A stretch of 64,000 nucleotides of DNA from Panacagrimonas sp046594215 (lineage in GTDB: Bacteria > Pseudomonadota > Gammaproteobacteria > Nevskiales > Nevskiaceae): assembly GCA_046594215.1 (NCBI GenBank), contig JBKJPX010000108.1:65537-129536 (forward strand). The letters run 5' to 3'. Below, piece after piece: positions 8,121-15,814 of the stretch. How positions within the stretch are numbered: position 1 is the first letter of the stretch; each line of letters starts with the position of its first letter. The notes beneath the pieces were generated by a model. The model saw only the letters and a list, made by a program, of their open reading frames with translations. It was not told the DNA's origin and did not search any database. Both the position numbers and the translations under genes were made by a program.

Positions 8121-9059
8121 CTAGGGCGTCTTGGGCGCCGCGCCGTTGACGACGCGCAAGACCTGGCCGGTCTCGTGCTCGACGACCAGGACCAGGCCTT
8201 CGCCGAGCTTCCGATCCAGGCCCTGGCCCAGCACGATCCAGCGGCTGTTGCGACGGAATGCGCGGTACGGCGCCTGGCGGTCAACCTCTTCCTGACCGTA
8301 GGCCTGCACCCAGACCTGCTTGGCGAGCGCGATCGCGTCGTGACCCTTGAGCACCTTGACTGTGGGCTTCAGGTCGGCGCGCGTTTCGTCCGCGGGAATC
8401 GCGGCGAGGTACTTCGAGACCCAGGGCTCCCACTCGCCCTCGGCGATGGTCGAGGGCCGGGTCCGGTCGACCCTGTCCGCCGCCTTCTTGAGATGCAGGT
8501 CGTAGGGCGGCGGATAGCTCGTGGGCATCGGCACCGCTTGATCGCCGAGCAGTCCGTTGAGCGTCTCGCGCACGCGCTTGGCCACGTCGATGGGTGTCGG
8601 CGGGTTCGCGGGCCGCGTGTAGAGGATGTTCTGCCTGCCGTCCATGACCACCAGCCAGGGCGTGCGCGCGACTTGGTAGTCGTTGGCCACCGCATCGCCG
8701 TTCAGGAGTAGCGGAAAGCTCAGCCCGCGCTCCTTCATCGTCTTCACCGGGTCGCCGTTCTCCTTGATGTTGATCGTCCAGACGTTGACGCCACGATCGC
8801 GGTAATCGACCCAGATGCCCTGCACGTAGGGCTGCAGCGCGCGGCTGAAAGGGCACCAGGACGGCCAGAACATGAGCACCGTCGGACGCGCCTGCGCGTC
8901 GGCCGGGTAGTTCACGACCTTGCCCTCGGGGGTCTTGAGCGACCAGGCGGGCGCCACGCTGATCGGGCCGGGCTCATCGGCGGCCCGCGCGTACAGCGCC
9001 GCGACGACCAGCCAGAGCGCGAGCCCGCCGCGGAACCAGGCGTTCGCGGCGGTCTTCAC
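8121..9059 (-). CDS. TlpA/redoxin-like exported protein with a single active-site Cys
   Basis: 312 residues. A signal peptide or anchor (AWFRGGLALWLVVAALYARA) precedes a thioredoxin-fold domain: VLMFWPSWCPFSRALQPY near 61-78, ITINIKEN-type strand (VNVWTINIKENGDPVKTM), and RTPWLVVMDGRQNILY. Normal TlpA/ResA has CxxC; here it is C69-P-F-S72, so a classical disulfide exchange is not possible with this site alone. The second half (TRPSTIAEGEWEPWVSKYL onward) is unlike known redoxins. The GTG start overlaps the stop of the Lon-N gene as GTGA, indicating translational coupling, and makes this the last gene of the tetR-led operon. Periplasmic redox or thiol chaperone role is inference. Confidence 0.75.
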   Translation of the reverse strand: MKTAANAWFRGGLALWLVVAALYARAADEPGPISVAPAWSLKTPEGKVVNYPADAQARPTVLMFWPSWCPFSRALQPYVQGIWVDYRDRGVNVWTINIKENGDPVKTMKERGLSFPLLLNGDAVANDYQVARTPWLVVMDGRQNILYTRPANPPTPIDVAKRVRETLNGLLGDQAVPMPTSYPPPYDLHLKKAADRVDRTRPSTIAEGEWEPWVSKYLAAIPADETRADLKPTVKVLKGHDAIALAKQVWVQAYGQEEVDRQAPYRAFRRNSRWIVLGQGLDRKLGEGLVLVVEHETGQVLRVVNGAAPKTP

Positions 9060-9646
9060 CGGTTCGGCAACTGGAGTACGGCTTCCTGCACCTGCTCGAG
9101 CAGCGCCCAGGCGTCGCGCTCCTGCAGCATGTGCAACTTCTGGTCGCGCGAGAGCGGCAGGATCTCGGCGAGCCGGTAGGCCACCCACTCGGCATCATCG
9201 AGCCGCGCAGGCTGTTCGAAGTGCTGCCTGCCGAGCTTGTTGATGATCTCGCCCACCATCGTGCCGAGCATGCGATGCGAGGGCGGCAGCGTGCGCGTCT
9301 CGCGCTCGTCTTCCACGATGACCTGCGCGCGGATCAGCCCGTCGGACTGCACGTGCTGGTCGAGGATGCGGAACACGCGTTCGCCACGCGTGACCAGGTT
9401 GAACAGGCCCGCCGCCGGCACCTCCCACTCCGAGATGCGCGCGGTGCAGCCGACCGGCGCGGCGACGGCGGGGTCGCCCGTTTCGCCGCCATTGAAGATC
9501 TGGCAGACGCCGAACACCGCGTCGTCCCGGATGCAGGCCTTGGTCATGTCCACGTAGCGCACCTCGAAGATGCGCAGCGGCAGCCGCCCGCCCGGGAAGA
9601 GCACGGTGTTCAGCGGAAAGATCGGGATCTCGATCGTCTGCGTCAT
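9056..9646 (-). CDS. Lon substrate-binding (Lon-N/PUA-like) domain protein
   Basis: 196 residues consisting of the N-terminal domain of Lon protease without ATPase or peptidase: IPIFPLNTVLFPGGRLPLRI at 7-26 and IFEVRYVDM are the hallmark. GDPAVAAPVGCTARISEW and VTRGERVFRILDQ follow as in the family. Such stand-alone proteins are common; their role (peptide or protein binding) is poorly defined. The gene lies 19 bp after the GST gene and overlaps the TlpA-like gene by four bases, so it is inside the same operon. Cytoplasmic. Confidence 0.85.
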   Translation of the reverse strand: MTQTIEIPIFPLNTVLFPGGRLPLRIFEVRYVDMTKACIRDDAVFGVCQIFNGGETGDPAVAAPVGCTARISEWEVPAAGLFNLVTRGERVFRILDQHVQSDGLIRAQVIVEDERETRTLPPSHRMLGTMVGEIINKLGRQHFEQPARLDDAEWVAYRLAEILPLSRDQKLHMLQERDAWALLEQVQEAVLQLPNR

Positions 9647-9665
9647 GACCCCGAGTGTGGCGCGA

Positions 9666-10346
9666 TCAGTCCTTCTTGTCGCCGGTCACCATGATCGAGC
9701 GCGCCATCTTCTTGGTGTCTTCGCTGCCCTTGTCGTCCAGCACCAGCGGCTCGGGCACCACGATGCCGCGCTGCACCGCCGGCCGCGCCGCGATGGCCGC
9801 CATCCAGCGCTGCAGGCTGGGCAGGCCCTCGACTTCCACGCCGGCCCAGCCGTGCAGCGACACCCACGACCAGTTCGCGATGTCGGCGATCGAGTAATCG
9901 CCGGCGAGATACTCGTTGTCCTTGAGCTGCCTTTCGAGAACCTCGTACAGGCGGCGCGTCTCGGTCTGGTAGCGGCCGATGGCGAACGGGATCTTCTCGG
10001 GCGCATAGCGGAAGAAGACGTTGGCCTGGCCCTGCATCGGGCCGATGCCGCCCATCTGGAACATCACCCACTGGATCACGCGCGACCGGCCCTTCACGTC
10101 GGAGGGCATCAGCTTTCCGAACTTCTCGGCGAGATAGATCATGATCGCGCCCGACTCGAAGACGGCGAAGCCGTCGTCCACGATCGCCGGGATGCGCCCG
10201 TTTGGATTGATCTTCAGGAACTCCGGTGTCTTCTGTTCCTGCTTGGACAGCGAGATCGCGTGCAGCTTGTACGGCACGGCCATTTCTTCGAGCGTGATGG
10301 AGGCCTTCCAGCCGTTGGGCGTAGCCGAGGTGTACAGGTCGATCAT
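9666..10346 (-). CDS. YfcG/Ure2p-type glutathione S-transferase, operon copy
   Basis: 226 residues. N-terminal thioredoxin-fold domain with YTSATPNGWKASITLEEM (residues 5-22), which matches the active-site loop of YfcG/YghU/Ure2p-type GSTs that act as glutathione-dependent disulfide reductases. NPNGRIPAIVDDG and FESGAIMIYLAEKF bind glutathione in the family. The C-terminal helical domain has AIGRYQTETRRLYEVLERQL and GDYSIADIANWSWV. Start at MIDLYTSATP. It follows the redoxin gene by 70 bp on the same strand. The divergent gene at 12015 encodes a clear paralogue with the same TPNGWK loop. Confidence 0.88.
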   Translation of the reverse strand: MIDLYTSATPNGWKASITLEEMAVPYKLHAISLSKQEQKTPEFLKINPNGRIPAIVDDGFAVFESGAIMIYLAEKFGKLMPSDVKGRSRVIQWVMFQMGGIGPMQGQANVFFRYAPEKIPFAIGRYQTETRRLYEVLERQLKDNEYLAGDYSIADIANWSWVSLHGWAGVEVEGLPSLQRWMAAIAARPAVQRGIVVPEPLVLDDKGSEDTKKMARSIMVTGDKKD

Positions 10347-10416
10347 GTTTCTACTCTCCGGTTTTCGTTGTAGTGACGATTGAGGACGCGGGGGAAGCGC
10401 GGCCAATAGGTGAGGT

Positions 10417-11265
10417 TCAGGCCGCGGCCATCGCGCCCATGCGGTCGAACACGGCGAGGAATTCCGAGGGCTCGGGCCGCACGCGGTAGTTCTCGCTGAG
10501 GTCGCAATAGATCAGCTTGCCGCCGGCGGCGGTGATGAAGACGGTGGGACGCGGCACATCGGAGTCGTAGCCGAGTACCTGCATGCCCGCCGGCAGGCCG
10601 TTCTTCTCGAGCACGCCGAGTGCGGCCGCCGCAGCGTTGTCCTTGTCGGTCATGAACCGCATCGGCGCGTCGACCTTGGCCGCGAGCGCGGCCGTGTGCG
10701 ATTGGGGCTGCGGGCTGACGAGGATCACGTCGACGCCGCGCTGGGCCAGCTCGCGGTACTGCGCGGCCACTTCACGGATCTGCGCCATGCACAGCGGGCA
10801 CCAGTTGCCGCGGTAGAACATCCACAAGGCGGGCTTGGCGGTCAGTTCGGAGCTGCGAACACGCTTGTCGCCTTCCATCAACTCGAACGCGGGCAGCATC
10901 GCGCCGGTGCTCAACATCGACTTCTCAGGCGCCGGGAAGCGCGAGTACCAGAAGATGTAGAGGACGTTGGCGAGGATTCCCACGCCTGCCGCCACCCACA
11001 CCGGCGGCGCCATCACGCTGCCCGCGAGGAACACCGCGAGGCCCGTTCCAACCACGCCCGCCACGAGGATCAGCGGCATGTTCGCGGAGGTACGGGCGAT
11101 CGGGATGGTGTAGGCACGCGCGAAGAATGTGATCGGGCCGGCGCAGGCGATGGCGGCGCCCAGCCAGGCCGAGCCGAAGCCTTCGTGATAGATGTGAATC
11201 AACGACACCACGAGGCCTGCAACGCCCATCGTGATGAAGGCCGAGATGTAGATCGATTTGAGCAT
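10417..11265 (-). CDS. Membrane-anchored peroxiredoxin-like redoxin
   Basis: 282 residues. About four transmembrane segments (roughly 8-25, 34-50, 64-82, 88-107) followed by an AhpC/TSA-type redoxin domain from about residue 118. The active site is MFYRGNWCPLCMAQI with C156-x-x-C159, the form seen in redoxins with NWCPxC. VILVSPQPQSHTAALA and RPTVFITAAGGKLIYCDL complete the fold. Fusion of a four-helix membrane part to a redoxin suggests thiol or peroxide chemistry at the inner membrane. It lies 29 bp after tetR and 70 bp before the GST, in the same operon. Start at MLKSIYISAF is preceded by GGAGAG. Confidence 0.82.
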   Translation of the reverse strand: MLKSIYISAFITMGVAGLVVSLIHIYHEGFGSAWLGAAIACAGPITFFARAYTIPIARTSANMPLILVAGVVGTGLAVFLAGSVMAPPVWVAAGVGILANVLYIFWYSRFPAPEKSMLSTGAMLPAFELMEGDKRVRSSELTAKPALWMFYRGNWCPLCMAQIREVAAQYRELAQRGVDVILVSPQPQSHTAALAAKVDAPMRFMTDKDNAAAAALGVLEKNGLPAGMQVLGYDSDVPRPTVFITAAGGKLIYCDLSENYRVRPEPSEFLAVFDRMGAMAAA

Positions 11266-11294
11266 GACTCTCTCCGTTGTACTGCTTGTTGTTT

Positions 11295-11876
11295 TTAATC
11301 GAGCGCGCGAAGCGCGACCCGCATGATGTCGTCCAGCTGCGCCTTGCCCGGCTTCCACTTGGCTGCGACGTTGATGCCGGAAAACGTGTTCACGAAGAAG
11401 CGTGCCAGCGCGCGCGGCTTCTCGCGTGACACGATCGTCCCGTTTTTCTGTCCGTTCGCGATCGCGCGCGCGAGTGAACCTTCGAGGAACTCGAGCACCG
11501 CTAGCGCGGCGTCACGCACGTCCTCGTCGTGCGCGCCCACCTCGCAGAGGCTGTTGTTGACGAAGCAGCCGCGCTGCCCTTCCTCGCTGAGCGCGTGTTG
11601 CACGACGCGGCGCAGGGTTTCCTCGATGTGCGCGCGGCCCGGGTCGGGTCGGCGCAGCGCCTCGGTGAGCTGGGCCATCGGCGAGGCTTGGTAGTGCGCC
11701 AGCGACGCGATCAGCAGATCGCGCTTGTTGCCGAAGGTTTCGTAGAAGCTGCTCTTGCTCAGGTCGGTGGCATCGAGCAGGTCGTTGAGCGAGGCGGCCG
11801 CATAGCCGCGCTGCCAGAACAGGTGCATGGCCCCGTCCAGCGCTTCCTGCTCGTCGAATTCCCGCATCCGCGCCAT
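11295..11876 (-). CDS. TetR/AcrR transcriptional regulator
   Basis: 193 residues. N-terminal DNA-binding domain: ALDGAMHLFWQRGYAAASLNDLLDATDLSKSSFYETFGNKRDLL spans the three helices, with the recognition helix around SKSSFYETF. The C-terminal ligand domain includes RRVVQHALSEEGQRGCFVNNS, with a Cys in GCFVNN as in redox- or electrophile-sensing members such as NemR-like repressors. Start at MARMREF (11876). A perfect palindrome (11885-11910) lies eight bases upstream of the ATG and over the putative -10, so autorepression is very likely. It would control the downstream redoxin, GST, Lon-N and TlpA-like genes and perhaps the divergent GST. The inducer is unknown; an electrophile or oxidant is inference. 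Confidence 0.88.
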   Translation of the reverse strand: MARMREFDEQEALDGAMHLFWQRGYAAASLNDLLDATDLSKSSFYETFGNKRDLLIASLAHYQASPMAQLTEALRRPDPGRAHIEETLRRVVQHALSEEGQRGCFVNNSLCEVGAHDEDVRDAALAVLEFLEGSLARAIANGQKNGTIVSREKPRALARFFVNTFSGINVAAKWKPGKAQLDDIMRVALRALD

Positions 11877-11884
11877 CGTTGTCT

Positions 11885-11910
11885 GATTCTGGACTGTGCG
11901 GTCCAGAATC
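11885..11910. promoter_or_regulatory. TetR operator: perfect 10-bp inverted repeat
   Basis: GATTCTGGAC, a six-base spacer TGTGCG, then GTCCAGAATC: the arms are exact reverse complements. The site lies between divergent tetR and the GST gene at 12015, immediately upstream of tetR. Size and position are those of a TetR-family operator; binding itself is inferred. Confidence 0.75.
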
Positions 11911-11933
11911 GTCGCGCGGCGCAGGCCTGTCAA
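11905..11933 (-). promoter_or_regulatory. Promoter of the tetR operon
   Basis: On the minus strand a perfect -35 TTGACA (11933-11928) is followed at 17 bases by GATTCT (11910-11905), a weak -10 that coincides with one arm of the operator. Predicted start of transcription is near 11898, inside the palindrome. Repressor binding would block polymerase directly. Confidence 0.55.
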
Positions 11934-12014
11934 CCAAGGGCAAGCCCGTACCGGTAATTCCCGCCCTCGCCGCAGCTCGATTAGGCTCGAAGCCACCTCA
12001 ACCCGGAGCGCGCG

Positions 12015-12704
12015 ATGATCGACCTGCACTACTGGCCCACGCCCAATGGCTGGAAGATCTCGATCATGCTCGAGGAATGCGGCCTTCCTTATCGCGTGAT
12101 CCCGGTGAACATCACGCGCGGCGAGCAGTTCACGCCCGACTTCCTCGCAATCAGCCCGAACAATCGCATGCCGGCGATCGTGGATCACGATCCCGCGGGC
12201 GGCGGCGCGTCCCTGGGCGTGTTCGAGAGCGGCGCGATCCTGGTCTACCTGGCCGATAAGACGGGCCAATTCCTTCCGCACGAATTGCGCGCACGCACGC
12301 AGGTGCTGGAATGGCTGATGTGGCAGATGGGCGGCCTGGGTCCGATGCTCGGCCAGAACGGCCATTTCATGCTGTATGCGCCGGACAAGATCCCCTACGC
12401 GATCGAGCGCTACGCGCGCGAAGCCCGGCGGCTCTACGGCGTGCTCGACGCGCAGCTCGGGCGCACGGGCGCGTTCGTGGCCGGTGCGTATTCGATCGCG
12501 GACATGGCCTGCTTCCCCTGGATCCGCACGCACAAGGCGCAGGGCATCGCGCTCGCCGACTTCCAGAACCTGCAGCGCTGGTACGAAGAGATGAAGGCGC
12601 GCGTCGCGGTCCGACGCGGCGTGGACCTTGGCAAGGAGCTTCAACCCAAGCGCTTCGACGAAGAGGCGCGCAAGAACCTGTTCGGTCCGCTCGACGCCCG
12701 CTGA
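12015..12704 (+). CDS. YfcG/Ure2p-type glutathione S-transferase, divergent copy
   Basis: 229 residues, closely related in layout to the GST at 9666-10346: WPTPNGWKISIMLEECGLPY at the active-site loop, SPNNRMPAIVDHD, FESGAILVYLADKTGQFLP and, in the C-terminal domain, IPYAIERYAREARRLYGVL with GAYSIADMACFPW. It carries a short insertion DPAGGGASLG before the FESGAI helix. The family reduces mixed disulfides with glutathione. Divergent from tetR, with the operator 104 bp upstream of its ATG, so it may share control. The ATG is preceded by CGGAGCGCG. It ends 3 bp before the convergent EamA gene. Confidence 0.88.
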   Translation: MIDLHYWPTPNGWKISIMLEECGLPYRVIPVNITRGEQFTPDFLAISPNNRMPAIVDHDPAGGGASLGVFESGAILVYLADKTGQFLPHELRARTQVLEWLMWQMGGLGPMLGQNGHFMLYAPDKIPYAIERYAREARRLYGVLDAQLGRTGAFVAGAYSIADMACFPWIRTHKAQGIALADFQNLQRWYEEMKARVAVRRGVDLGKELQPKRFDEEARKNLFGPLDAR

Positions 12705-12707
12705 CCC

Positions 12708-13586
12708 TCAGCCGCGCTGCCCCAACCACACGCCCACCGCCGCCAGCCCGAACCCCGCCGCGTCCAGCAAAGTGAACGTGGCGCCGAGGAACACGGCCGC
12801 CAGAACTGCGGTCACCGGCGGCACCAGGAAGAACACGCTTGCTACGCGCCCCGCCGCACCGCGCTTGAGCAGCCACAGGTAGAGCAGCAGGCCCGAGCAG
12901 GAGTTGACCAGGATCACCCAGGCGATCCCGCCGACCGAGCGTGGCGACAGGTGCAGCGCGAAGCCTTCGAAGAACCAGGCCGCCGGCAACACCACCGCCG
13001 CGGCGGCGACGACCTGCGCCACCAGCGCCACGCGCGAATCGAGCTCGCCGGCGTGGCGCTTCTGGTACAGCGTGCCCAGGCTCAGGGACAGCAACGCGAG
13101 CATCACGAACAGGTAGCCGAGCCGCGTCGCCGGCGCACGCAGGTCCGGCAGCACCACGAGCAGCACGCCGGCAAGGCCCAGGACCAGACCGAACACGGCG
13201 CCGCGATTCATGCGCTCGCCGAGCAGCACGCGCGCGCCCAGCGCAGTGGTGAGCGGCATCAGGCCCGCGATCAGGCCGGCCGCGGCCGGCGGCACGCCGG
13301 CGCGCAGGCCCGCGTAGGTGAAGCCGAAGAAACCCGACTGCAGCAGCACGCCACCGAAGGCCGCGTGCAAGAGCGCCGCCGGACGGGCGCGCGGCAGATT
13401 CACGAACAGCAGCCAGGCCCCGATGATCGCGGCCGTGCCCACGAAGCGCAGCACCGCGAGCGTGAACGCGCCCGTGCCTTGCAGCGCCCAGGCCGCCGCG
13501 ACGTAGCCGGTGCTCCACAGCAGCACGAAGCCGAGTCCGCCGAACAGGTCGGTGGAAGACGAAGGAGCGGCGCTGGAAGCGGTCAT
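12708..13586 (-). CDS. DMT-superfamily transporter (EamA), second copy
   Basis: 292 residues with about ten hydrophobic segments in two EamA repeats. Landmarks are GFVLLWSTGYVAAAWAL in TM1, RFVGTAAIIGAWLLFVNLPR, LIAGLMPLTTALGARVLLGERMN ending the first repeat and FFLVPPVTAVLAAVFLGATFT near the end of the second. This is the common YdcZ/RhaT-like exporter layout; the substrate is unknown. Start placed at the ATG (MTASSAAPSS); a GTG four codons earlier is possible. The gene is convergent with the GST and divergent from the DUF4169 gene. Confidence 0.85.
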   Translation of the reverse strand: MTASSAAPSSSTDLFGGLGFVLLWSTGYVAAAWALQGTGAFTLAVLRFVGTAAIIGAWLLFVNLPRARPAALLHAAFGGVLLQSGFFGFTYAGLRAGVPPAAAGLIAGLMPLTTALGARVLLGERMNRGAVFGLVLGLAGVLLVVLPDLRAPATRLGYLFVMLALLSLSLGTLYQKRHAGELDSRVALVAQVVAAAAVVLPAAWFFEGFALHLSPRSVGGIAWVILVNSCSGLLLYLWLLKRGAAGRVASVFFLVPPVTAVLAAVFLGATFTLLDAAGFGLAAVGVWLGQRG

Positions 13587-13660
13587 CGGGCGGATCACGC
13601 GGGAGCGGCGCGCAGTGTACGAGCCGCGCGCCGCGTCATCGCATCCTGTATTTTTTGCGC

Positions 13661-13867
13661 ATGGCCGAGATCATCAACCTCAACAAGGCGCGCAAGAAGA
13701 AGACGCGGGAGGCCGCCGTGGCCCAGGCGGACGTCAACCGCGTGAAGTTCGGCCGGACCCGGGAGCAGAAGGCGCTGGAAGCCGCGCAGACGAAGGAGGC
13801 GCAGCAGAAGCTGGACCGGCTGCGCCGCGAGACGCCCACTTCGGCGGACGAACCCTCGAAACGCTGA
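13661..13867 (+). CDS. DUF4169 family small basic protein
   Basis: 68 residues, strongly charged. MAEIINLNKARKKKTREAA at the start and VKFGRTREQKALEAAQ in the middle match the DUF4169 family (form: N-terminal AEIxNLxxARK, then FGRTxxEK). The whole chain is probably one or two helices. No signal peptide; function unknown in all members known to me. The ATG at 13661 is preferred to a TTG two codons earlier. It sits between divergent EamA and the convergent ABC1 kinase. Confidence 0.75.
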   Translation: MAEIINLNKARKKKTREAAVAQADVNRVKFGRTREQKALEAAQTKEAQQKLDRLRRETPTSADEPSKR

Positions 13868-13925
13868 GCCGCACTCGAAGAACCAGGCCCGCCGGTTCGC
13901 GGTCGGTGGCCCGGCCCCTTCGAAA

Positions 13926-15281
13926 CTAGACGTCCAGCACGTCCATCAGCAGCGGCCGCGCATTCAGCTCCGCGCGCAGCGTCGCCAGCATGATGAAGAC
14001 GCCCGACAGCCGCCGGTGAAGAAACACGATCTCGCGCGGCGGCACGCGGAAGTATTTCGAGAACGCGTTCTTCGCCGCCAGCTGGCCCGCACGCATCGGC
14101 AGGTCGCTCTCGTACCACCTGTACTCACCGCGCTCGTTGAGCAGCTTGGCGGGCACGCGTCCCGGCTCGTCCCCGGCGAAGGGCTCGGTGATCATCTCGC
14201 ACATGTCGCAGAAGGCATCGAGCACCGAACGTGGAAAGTCCGCGCTCATCAGGCCGATCCCGCAGCCGCCCCTGATGATCTGCTCGCGATCGCAGTTGAC
14301 GCCGCCGCGCACGATGCTGGCGTAGTTGTCGACGAAGCCGCGTCCGAACACGCGCGTCGCGCCGAAGTCGAGCAGGACGATGCGATCCTTGCCGTCCTCC
14401 TCGGGACGGATGCGATAGTTGCCGAAGTGCGGATCGGTCTGGACCATGTTCCAGCGGAACAGCTCCGATACGAACACCTCGACGAAAGCCCGTCCGAGCG
14501 CGCTGCGTCGCTCCAGCGAGAGGTTCTGGACCTTGGCGTCCTTCACGTGGTACCCGCGCTCGTAGGTGGTCGTGAGCACCTGGTCGCTGCTGTACTCCGT
14601 GAGCACGCGCGGCACCACGAAGCGCGGATCGTCGGCGAGGTTCTTCGCGAAAGTCTCGGTGAAGCTGCGCTCGGCGGCGTAATCAACCTCGCGATGCAGC
14701 ATCTCGCGCAACTCCGCGAAGATCGGGTTGAGGTCCAGGCCCTTGGGCGCGAGCCTCGTCATCGTGATCAGGCGCGACAAGGTCTTGATGTCGCTCTCGA
14801 TGGCGTCGGCCACGCCCGGGTACTGGATCTTCACGACCAGCTCGAGACCGTCGCGCTTGCGCCGCGCGCGGTGCGCCTGTCCAAGCGAGGCCGCGGCCAG
14901 GGGATACTCGTCCACGTCGAGTTCGGACAACCGTGCGCGACCCAGCGCGCGCTCGAGCACCGGCCCGACCACCTTCCAGTGCACCGCCGGCGTGTCGTCC
15001 TGCAACTGCGACAGCACCGTCACGGCTTCCTCGGGCAGGAAGTACTGGCCGTAGAGCGAGAGCATCTGCCCAGCCTTCATCACGCTGCCCTTGAGCTGGC
15101 CGAGCTCGTCGCGAAGAATCTCCGCCTGACGCTTGTAGAAGTCGCGGTCGGACTGCGTTCGCGAAATCTCGCCGCGGAACAGGTTGGCGATCGAGTGCGC
15201 GACGATCTTCGTCCCGGCGCCGAAGCCGAGCTTGGTCAGCGCGATGTTGCGCTCCAGCGAACCCGTCTTCAGGTGCGCCAT
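13926..15281 (-). CDS. ABC1/UbiB-like atypical kinase (AarF family)
   Basis: 451 residues. The ABC1 family of protein-kinase-like ATPases includes UbiB/COQ8, which supports ubiquinone synthesis, and several paralogues of unknown role. Seen in order: KAGQ at 69-72 in SVMKAGQMLSLYGQYFLP (family-specific KxGQ motif), the Ala-rich loop PLAAASLGQAHRA, the lysine strand LVVKIQYPG, a catalytic-loop-like TDPHFGNY and IVLLDFGATRVFG with the DFG motif. The N-terminus (KTGSLERNIALTKLGFGAG) resembles stand-alone AarF proteins rather than UbiB, and no C-terminal transmembrane pair is evident. Divergent from the 152-residue protein with 56 bp between starts. Confidence 0.85.
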   Translation of the reverse strand: MAHLKTGSLERNIALTKLGFGAGTKIVAHSIANLFRGEISRTQSDRDFYKRQAEILRDELGQLKGSVMKAGQMLSLYGQYFLPEEAVTVLSQLQDDTPAVHWKVVGPVLERALGRARLSELDVDEYPLAAASLGQAHRARRKRDGLELVVKIQYPGVADAIESDIKTLSRLITMTRLAPKGLDLNPIFAELREMLHREVDYAAERSFTETFAKNLADDPRFVVPRVLTEYSSDQVLTTTYERGYHVKDAKVQNLSLERRSALGRAFVEVFVSELFRWNMVQTDPHFGNYRIRPEEDGKDRIVLLDFGATRVFGRGFVDNYASIVRGGVNCDREQIIRGGCGIGLMSADFPRSVLDAFCDMCEMITEPFAGDEPGRVPAKLLNERGEYRWYESDLPMRAGQLAAKNAFSKYFRVPPREIVFLHRRLSGVFIMLATLRAELNARPLLMDVLDV

Positions 15282-15337
15282 GCCTGGCTTGATGACATTC
15301 TTTGGGTCGTCCCGATCCACTCTTTTCGTATTTCCGT

Positions 15338-15796
15338 ATGAGTACGCTTTCGCAGACCTTGCTGGCGGACGATGACCGTCGCGAGAACCTGGTCGCCGAC
15401 TGCGTGAAGCTGATCGAACAGCGGGTCGCCAGCCGCGGCCCGATCCGTCGTATTGCATTGTCTGCGGGACTGAGCCTGCTAAATGCCATCAAGCCCGATG
15501 CACTGCCCCGCGCCGTCGGCAGTCTGCTGCCCGATTTCGCCGGGGCCCTCGAGCCCCTGTACCAGCGATTCCGGCTTTCGAACGGCGGCGATTTTAGCCC
15601 GTTCCTCGCCGAGCACTCGGGCGAGGCCACGCATGCCTTGCTGGGCGTGACCGATCGGCGTGCGGAATCCAGCGACAACGCACGGGTGCGCGCCCTGTAC
15701 GCACGGCTGCGCGGCACTGCCGAGGAAGAGGTCCGCGCCGCCCTGCCCGGACTCGCAAGCATCCTGTCCGGGCATCTCGCCCGGCCCCCGAGCTGA
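15338..15796 (+). CDS. Conserved hypothetical protein, possibly DUF6918
   Basis: 152 residues, helical and soluble. Pattern: SQTLLADDDRRENLVADCVK at the N-terminus, a segment AIKPDALPRAVGSLLPDFAG and GDFSPFLAEHSGEATHALL. A family I remember as DUF6918 has the same outline (N-terminal TLL..R..VVADxxxLID, then IKPGxVxxAVxxLLPEF), but I hold this only tentatively. No signal peptide or membrane segment. Divergent from the ABC1 kinase gene across an AT-richer 56-bp gap that must hold both promoters. It ends 18 bp before the convergent yjbF-like gene. Confidence 0.65.
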   Translation: MSTLSQTLLADDDRRENLVADCVKLIEQRVASRGPIRRIALSAGLSLLNAIKPDALPRAVGSLLPDFAGALEPLYQRFRLSNGGDFSPFLAEHSGEATHALLGVTDRRAESSDNARVRALYARLRGTAEEEVRAALPGLASILSGHLARPPS

Positions 15797-15814
15797 GGCA
15801 GCTGTCGCCCGCGC

